This document shows positions 60,901-64,000 of a DNA stretch of 64,000 bases, piece by piece. This DNA is from a virus. The stretch lies in IMG/VR virus record IMGVR_UViG_3300017743_000002, positions 1 to 64,000 of that record; one strand, 5' to 3'. Made by a program: the position numbers and the translations under genes. The notes below the pieces were generated by a model, which was given only the letters and a program-made list of their open reading frames with translations, ran no database searches and had not been told where the DNA came from. Numbering within the stretch: position 1 is the first letter of the stretch; each line of letters opens with the position of its first letter.

Positions 60901-61312
60901 CTAAGTTATCTTTGTAAGGGGTAAAGAACTTACCTCTACTACCTAATCTACCAGCATCTTTCTTACCCACAACAGTAATGAATGCAGTTGTATCTTTATC
61001 AAACTTCGTTAGTACCTCAGTTGGTACATACGGATTTTTTACTTGAACAATTTTGTTTTTTGGAATCCCAAACATTTTGGTAATAATCATTACCTTTTCT
61101 TTGAAGTTGAATGGGGATTTATTATTATCGGTTTTATTGGATGTACCGATATACACATTATTCTTTCCGAACTTTTTTACTAAGTGGGAATAGGTTGCGT
61201 AATGACCTTTATGAAAAGGTTGAAAGCGGCCAGCATAGACTACAACTTTGTTGTCTACACCCTCCGCTTCTCCTAAAATACTTTCTATTAAGAATTGAGA
61301 TAATTCGTTCAT
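57923..61312 (-). CDS. Fusion of HxGH nucleotidylyltransferase and ligase-like nucleotidyltransferase (1129 aa)
   Basis: Residues 22-215 are a Rossmann-type nucleotidylyltransferase with HKGH at 34-37 (AGRFQPFHKGHY) and GVSGTEVRKGL, the pattern of NMN/FMN adenylyltransferases. The middle (about 370-540) has KIGDTILTGRFKNKKTIIKT and DKHFFDRLTDPRNKKE, of unknown role. The C-terminal about 400 residues look like an ATP/NAD-dependent polynucleotide ligase: motif I E-K-T-D-G with Lys770, then R-N-K-G-H, LEVIYP, and near the end E-G-I-V-F-V-Y followed by T-F-K-L-T-G. The first 10-15 residues (MNELSQFLIESILGE) contain L-I-E and L-G-E, resembling a capsid-targeting/cleavage peptide. An exact promoter-like dodecamer lies upstream. 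Substrates are unknown. Confidence 0.75.
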   Translation of the reverse strand: MNELSQFLIESILGEAEGVDNKVVVYAGRFQPFHKGHYATYSHLVKKFGKNNVYIGTSNKTDNNKSPFNFKEKVMIITKMFGIPKNKIVQVKNPYVPTEVLTKFDKDTTAFITVVGKKDAGRLGSRGKFFTPYKDNLDFEGYEDKGYVYVAPEGAGGVSGTEVRKGLSSGSEEDKKNFFTKRAYPKFDKKIFDFITNTLNEDFTISKEVLENWLISYGNDLIKEASATMGKTAVDDGPNYIFPNYNTFDRVSKKRAEAVGYTVLSQIMSDELTDIDPHPIYPEGPVKAVTPYPAGVAGKTTATNQKDFYGTDAYNKWFRHVTRIAGLVGYSIINFDELKDDKKQSTKDLSNEKKPQGNVVSEDIKLPVKIGDTILTGRFKNKKTIIKTIGKDEHGMPTINGRKVVNFRIVKEGTVNEIPMADLVKIDKYADKQLNPVDIVLTDKHFFDRLTDPRNKKEISQAELIGFFKRLGKKKKDFVNFLDLYGQIVAKDSRSKINIPFMKQANKVIAKTIMRKDDFKTSDPEYKFESLPTKVTDKFKAVKSGKPSSEAEKDFNDHHTYSSYAKRGSMAEPDTIDFDDDGKSPGHQANDKNTKKKGYEPVTEKINSFYYDDLKSYVYKRRGEISKVFKNLSDKQKGEYLEKLYIKLFQGPTSRMVHKDIKGKGGELLKMLIKDKRVKEGLGHGYPDQKWMDKHEKEIKKLRKKFDKEKLQYNEPYALGGGITESLILEGGAYGHMNHPFDTEINLTFGQLKDIVQKALEGNLELTREKTDGQALAVSWRDGRLVAARNKGHLKNKGEGALDINGVAVKFAGRGELEKAYNFAMKDLTKAISKLSEKQRDKIFKGGACFMNLEVIYPTSVNVIPYGQALLVFHGTMEYNEDGVAIGENQDAARILAGMIKQVNQQVQSAYTIQGPPVVQLPKSKNLSSTKGKYNSQISKLQKKFKLKDNDGIADYHQAFWMDFVNKKSPSKLDNKTLMGLVKRWAFYDKSFRLDKKNLSDEKTLEWAKGIDKNDHAKMAKDNIRPFENIFLGLGAEVLSFMSSALTVNPDKAVRDMKKRLDKTIKDVQKLGDVKKVKKLKLELERLTSIGGKNKIVPNEGIVFVYGGKTFKLTGTFAPLNQILGLFYE

Positions 61313-61338
61313 CTGATATAGTACTATTTCCTTTGTAC

Positions 61339-61350
61339 TATATAAATATA
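61339..61350 (-). promoter_or_regulatory. Candidate phage promoter element
   Basis: Exact TATATAAATATA on the + strand, 26 bases before the ATG of the 1129-aa gene and about 20 bases after the preceding stop codon. On the coding strand the context is CTATATTTATATAGTAC, itself nearly palindromic. Confidence 0.5.
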
Positions 61351-61370
61351 GAATTTATTACTTTTACCAA

Positions 61371-61775
61371 TTATACTTTAACAAATGGAGAATCTACAAC
61401 TTCGCCACCGTCAACGCCGTTGTTTCCACCTCGTCCACCTTGTTGTGCCTGTTGTTCCATTTGTTCTTTAATAGCTGGGTTATAAGTAACTGTACCCTTT
61501 TCTAAATCTAATTGACCTCTTGGGTAATCTCTTTCTAACTTATTCAACTCTTTTCTAAGCTCAGCGTTAACTTCTTTGAAGTTAGTTTCAGCTTGAGTGA
61601 ATGCCTCATCAATTCTTTCTAAATCAGAATGTAATTGATTTTTTCTAATATGCAACTCACCAATTTGACCCATTAGTTGTTGTAACTGTCCATTATATCC
61701 TTTGATTTCTTTGACCTTATCTTCTGATAATTCAGCCGTTCTTAAATCAATCGATGTTTTTTGTTCTTTTGCCAT
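61371..61775 (-). CDS. Small coiled-coil protein (134 aa)
   Basis: Residues about 18-90 are a strong heptad-type coiled coil (YNGQLQQLMGQIGELHIRKN, LERIDEAFTQAETNFKEVNA), followed by a Gly/Gln-rich C-terminus (AQQGGRGGNNGVDGGEVVDS). No Cys, no membrane segment and no known family. Similar short coiled-coil proteins are frequent in T4-like marine phages and are annotated as hypothetical. It is placed between the sugar cassette and the enzyme fusion; an exact promoter-like dodecamer is 34 bases upstream, so it may begin its own transcript. Confidence 0.7.
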   Translation of the reverse strand: MAKEQKTSIDLRTAELSEDKVKEIKGYNGQLQQLMGQIGELHIRKNQLHSDLERIDEAFTQAETNFKEVNAELRKELNKLERDYPRGQLDLEKGTVTYNPAIKEQMEQQAQQGGRGGNNGVDGGEVVDSPFVKV

Positions 61776-61809
61776 ATGACTATAAATTAATTAATTTGTT
61801 TTGAATTCG

Positions 61810-61821
61810 TATATAAATATA
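61810..61821 (-). promoter_or_regulatory. Candidate phage promoter element
   Basis: Exact TATATAAATATA on the + strand, 34 bases upstream of the 134-aa coiled-coil gene and 5 bases from the kinase stop codon. It would separate sugar-cassette transcription from the head region. Confidence 0.5.
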
Positions 61822-61825
61822 TAAA

Positions 61826-62581
61826 TTATAAGTTTTCGTAATCTATTGTTGTAACACCTCTCTTTTGTACTACTTGTGCTGAACAACGATTTCCGAACTG
61901 TATTGATTTTGGAATATCATCAGTATCTAATAACATTTTAACAAACCCTGCTACAAATGTATCACCAGCTCCTGAGATATCCATTATCTCTACTTTTTCG
62001 GTTGGATATGATATACCTTTGTACATACATCCATCCTTATCTAATGTAATTATTAGCTTTTCTAAAATCCAATCGTTTTTTTCAATAAATTCTTTATTAT
62101 TTTCAAACTCTGAACGATTTAGTTTTATGAATCGTAAATCCTTACACCAATTACCCAATTGCTTCTTTGTATCACAAATTACATTTGGATGTTTGAATCC
62201 GATATATGCTATATCTTCTTCGGTTAGGAATCCCTTATTGTAATCAGAAACTACAATCATTTGGTATTCCCAATAATCTATATCGGTAAGTAGTTTGTTA
62301 CCTATCCTATCGATATTTTTTTCTTCATCAATTCTTAATAATAAAGTGTTTGATGATTCGTGAATATGTCTTGTCTTTGTAATGGGAGATTTTTGATGAT
62401 GAAAATCCACATCAATACTCAATGATGTTAAGTTAGCTAATACATTCATTCCCATTCCACCATTGAAAACTTCTCTTTTTGGAATAAATACAGGAGCAGG
62501 TCCTTCGGGTGAAAGACGGGGTGTATCTCCATAAATGAAGATATCATCACATTGTTCTCCTATTAATAAAACTTTACTCAT
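61826..62581 (-). CDS. PfkB-family kinase resembling the HldE/RfaE N-domain (251 aa)
   Basis: The N-terminus VLLIGEQCDDIFIYGDTPRL followed by SPEGPAPVF is the recognisable RfaE/HldE kinase opening, and FNGGMGMNVLANLTSL is the sugar-binding Gly-rich loop. The C-terminal ISGAGDTFVAGFV contains the PfkB GAGD motif with the catalytic Asp, and QVVQKRGVTTI ends as in this family. It is shorter than typical HldE kinase domains (about 310 residues). The expected reaction is phosphorylation of D-glycero-D-manno-heptose 7-phosphate at O1. It overlaps the nucleotidyltransferase gene by 8 bases and follows it, the reverse of the domain order in bifunctional HldE. Other PfkB substrates are not excluded. 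Confidence 0.8.
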   Translation of the reverse strand: MSKVLLIGEQCDDIFIYGDTPRLSPEGPAPVFIPKREVFNGGMGMNVLANLTSLSIDVDFHHQKSPITKTRHIHESSNTLLLRIDEEKNIDRIGNKLLTDIDYWEYQMIVVSDYNKGFLTEEDIAYIGFKHPNVICDTKKQLGNWCKDLRFIKLNRSEFENNKEFIEKNDWILEKLIITLDKDGCMYKGISYPTEKVEIMDISGAGDTFVAGFVKMLLDTDDIPKSIQFGNRCSAQVVQKRGVTTIDYENL

Positions 62582-62957
62582 CTAATAATCCAGTTGTTGA
62601 GAATCCTTCTACTTTAGGGAAGTATTCTATTTTCTTAGCATGTTTTCTACCAATAATACCTTTCGTTTTGTATTCTTCTCCAATTACAAAAATATCTGGT
62701 TGGTATTCTTTTATAGCATCAGATAATTCTTTATCGGTATCAAATACCACAATACCATTAACTCCATTAATTTGAAGTAGATTATATATTCTTTGTTTTT
62801 CATTATGAAAAGGTCTATTATCTCCCTTTGATTCTTTTACTCTTCTATCAGAATCAATTCCTATCATTAATTTTTCTCCCAATGATTTTGCATGTGCAAT
62901 TAATTGAAAGTGTCCGTGATGAAGAACATCGAAACAACCATTAATCCAAATCTTCAT
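62574..62957 (-). CDS. Cytidylyltransferase-like protein resembling the HldE/RfaE C-domain (127 aa)
   Basis: A minimal nucleotidyltransferase with WINGCFDVLHHGHFQLI (HxGH motif), then an alpha/beta core (KLMIGIDSDRRVKESKGDNR, RIYNLLQINGVNGIVVFDTD) and GEEYKTKGIIGRKHAKKI, then VEGFSTTGLLDE corresponding to the ISTT motif. These are the landmarks of HldE C-domain/glycerol-3-phosphate cytidylyltransferase proteins. Given the RfaE-like kinase just downstream (8-base overlap) and the heptosyltransferase just upstream (no gap), ADP-heptose formation is the most economical reading, but CTP-type activity cannot be excluded from sequence. Confidence 0.8.
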   Translation of the reverse strand: MKIWINGCFDVLHHGHFQLIAHAKSLGEKLMIGIDSDRRVKESKGDNRPFHNEKQRIYNLLQINGVNGIVVFDTDKELSDAIKEYQPDIFVIGEEYKTKGIIGRKHAKKIEYFPKVEGFSTTGLLDE

Positions 62958-64000
62958 TTATAAAAACTTTTTTAATTCACTTATTACCATATCTGAAGTA
63001 ATCTCCTTAGTACACTCAAATTGTCTGTTAGTACCCTTATGGTCAGGACACCAATCCCAATCACCAGCATCTAATCCTAATCGGTTAAAACATCCACTAC
63101 ACTTTCCTTTAGGTGAACCGATTCTTACACAATCTTTCATTTCTGCCCAAAGCTCTGAGAATCCACTAATCAAAACTGTCTTTGTTCCTAACGCCCAACT
63201 TAACCAACTCAATCCACTACCAATACCAATGAATGCTTTTGATTTAGCCATTTCATCCATAACTGATTCTAATGGTCCTTCTGGGTGTTTTATTATTCCC
63301 TTTGGGTGTGTGTTACCCATATAGTTATCACCCTCTTTTGAAAGTAATTTAACTTTATAGCCTTTATCATTTAACCAATCTACTACATCCTGCCAACCAG
63401 TTGGGTTGTTCCAATATTTTGGTTGAGCAGTTCCATGTATTGCTATTGTGATTAGTTTATCATCTTTCTCAACATTTCTATCTTTTAACTTTGGTTTTAT
63501 TTCTTTATATTCCAATCCTAATATGTCAGTTGCCATTTTTTGCATAGTAACTTCTTTTGGGTCTGTTGGATTTTTAAAGTAATCAATACTACCATCATTA
63601 TAAAATAATCCCAAATTGTACATAGCATATAAATTAGGAACAACATCACCTGGCTTCACAAACTCAATATTAGGATATTGTTTTTTTAACATATCATTAT
63701 GAAATGTAGATGTAACTATTTTACAATTATGTTGTTTACCAAACTCCTCAACATATGGAAACCATGCCAATGTATCTCCCAATGCTTTTGAATCTAGTGC
63801 AATATAAACTCGCTTATTAGTTGCATTATAATTTTTTTCAACTACAAGTTTATCGTTTTGCCAAACTCTAATTGTCCAATCTACGAAATATCTAATATTA
63901 GATTTAGCCCAATGATTTGTTTTTAGTTCAGTTTCATAATGTATAAAATTTGTTTTTTTATCTATAAATTCAACTCTATATGTTAAATTCTCTGAACCTA
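62958..64000 (-). CDS. Aah/TibC-type O-heptosyltransferase, 5' end outside window
   Basis: The frame runs open from the stop after 62958 to base 64000, so the start is outside; a TTG at 63782 is not the start since conserved sequence precedes it. The visible N-terminal part has RVEFIDKKTNFIHYETEL, RYFVDWTIRVW and VYIALDSKALGDTLAWFPYV. The glycosyltransferase-9 core has IAIHGTAQPKYWNNPTGWQD and FIGIGSGLSWLSWALGTKTV. The C-terminus has C-S-G-C, then W-D-W-C-P-D-H-K-G and R-Q-F-E-C-T, four cysteines spaced like the iron-finger of autotransporter heptosyltransferases. These enzymes attach heptose from ADP-heptose to Ser of adhesins. It abuts the nucleotidyltransferase gene. The acceptor here is unknown. 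Confidence 0.85.
   Translation of the reverse strand, partial: GSENLTYRVEFIDKKTNFIHYETELKTNHWAKSNIRYFVDWTIRVWQNDKLVVEKNYNATNKRVYIALDSKALGDTLAWFPYVEEFGKQHNCKIVTSTFHNDMLKKQYPNIEFVKPGDVVPNLYAMYNLGLFYNDGSIDYFKNPTDPKEVTMQKMATDILGLEYKEIKPKLKDRNVEKDDKLITIAIHGTAQPKYWNNPTGWQDVVDWLNDKGYKVKLLSKEGDNYMGNTHPKGIIKHPEGPLESVMDEMAKSKAFIGIGSGLSWLSWALGTKTVLISGFSELWAEMKDCVRIGSPKGKCSGCFNRLGLDAGDWDWCPDHKGTNRQFECTKEITSDMVISELKKFL

Noticed and set aside
52640-61821. TATAAATA on the + strand read as T4 late promoters for + strand transcription.
   Set aside because: No + strand genes follow any copy, so I report it only as a two-sided motif upstream of minus-strand genes.
62958-63782. Taking TTG at 63782 as the start of the heptosyltransferase.
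   Set aside because: The frame continues upstream to the window end with conserved IALDSKALGD and WTIRVW segments typical of the family; the start is outside.
1-64000. tRNA, rRNA, integrase, transposase, attachment sites.
   Set aside because: None recognised on reading either strand; gaps between genes are short and carry no cloverleaf-like sequences.

Overview
The window looks like a contiguous piece of a large, AT-rich, tailed-phage genome of the T4-like (contractile tail) lineage, probably marine. Every gene I can support lies on the minus strand, so the genes run from high to low coordinate. The assignment rests on recognisable T4-type head and neck proteins in the familiar relative order: large terminase (gp17-like), portal (gp20-like), prohead protease (gp21-like), acidic scaffold (gp22-like), major capsid protein (gp23-like), then gp13-, gp14- and gp15-like neck/tail-completion proteins. 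No bacterial housekeeping genes, rRNA or tRNA were seen. The host is not decidable from the sequence; heptose-handling genes and a predicted lipoprotein/outer-membrane-like protein point to a Gram-negative, possibly a Bacteroidota or proteobacterial marine bacterium.

Layout in reading order. (1) 64000-61826: a sugar cassette made of an Aah/TibC-type O-heptosyltransferase (5' end outside the window), an HldE C-domain-like nucleotidyltransferase and an HldE N-domain-like kinase. (2) 61775-56545: a coiled-coil protein, a 1129-residue fusion of a HxGH nucleotidylyltransferase with a polynucleotide-ligase-like nucleotidyltransferase, a Cys-containing coiled-coil protein and a lipoprotein-like protein. 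(3) 56537-44743: DNA packaging and head genes, with six unfamiliar probable core proteins interleaved between portal and scaffold; a strong terminator follows the capsid gene. (4) 44608-40987: neck and tail-completion genes. (5) 40982-1: about 41 kb devoted to fibre/adhesin-type proteins, dominated by three giant genes (5931 aa, 3585 aa and at least 3123 aa, the last running off the window) with small structural, leucine-rich-repeat and fibre-chaperone-like proteins between them. The at-least-3123-aa gene at 1-9369 has no stop inside the window but its frame is open at both points checked at the window end and at many internal points.

How it may work together (inference): the head genes build and fill the capsid; several proteins, including the 1129-aa enzyme fusion, begin with a roughly 10-residue segment ending in L-x-E that resembles the capsid-targeting/cleavage peptide of T4 internal proteins, so they may be packaged and injected. 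The fibre genes encode extraordinarily Ser/Thr/Gly-rich repeats, and the sugar cassette could supply ADP-heptose and the transferase to O-heptosylate them. A near-palindromic dodecamer recurs just upstream of many first genes of gene blocks and is a candidate phage promoter element.
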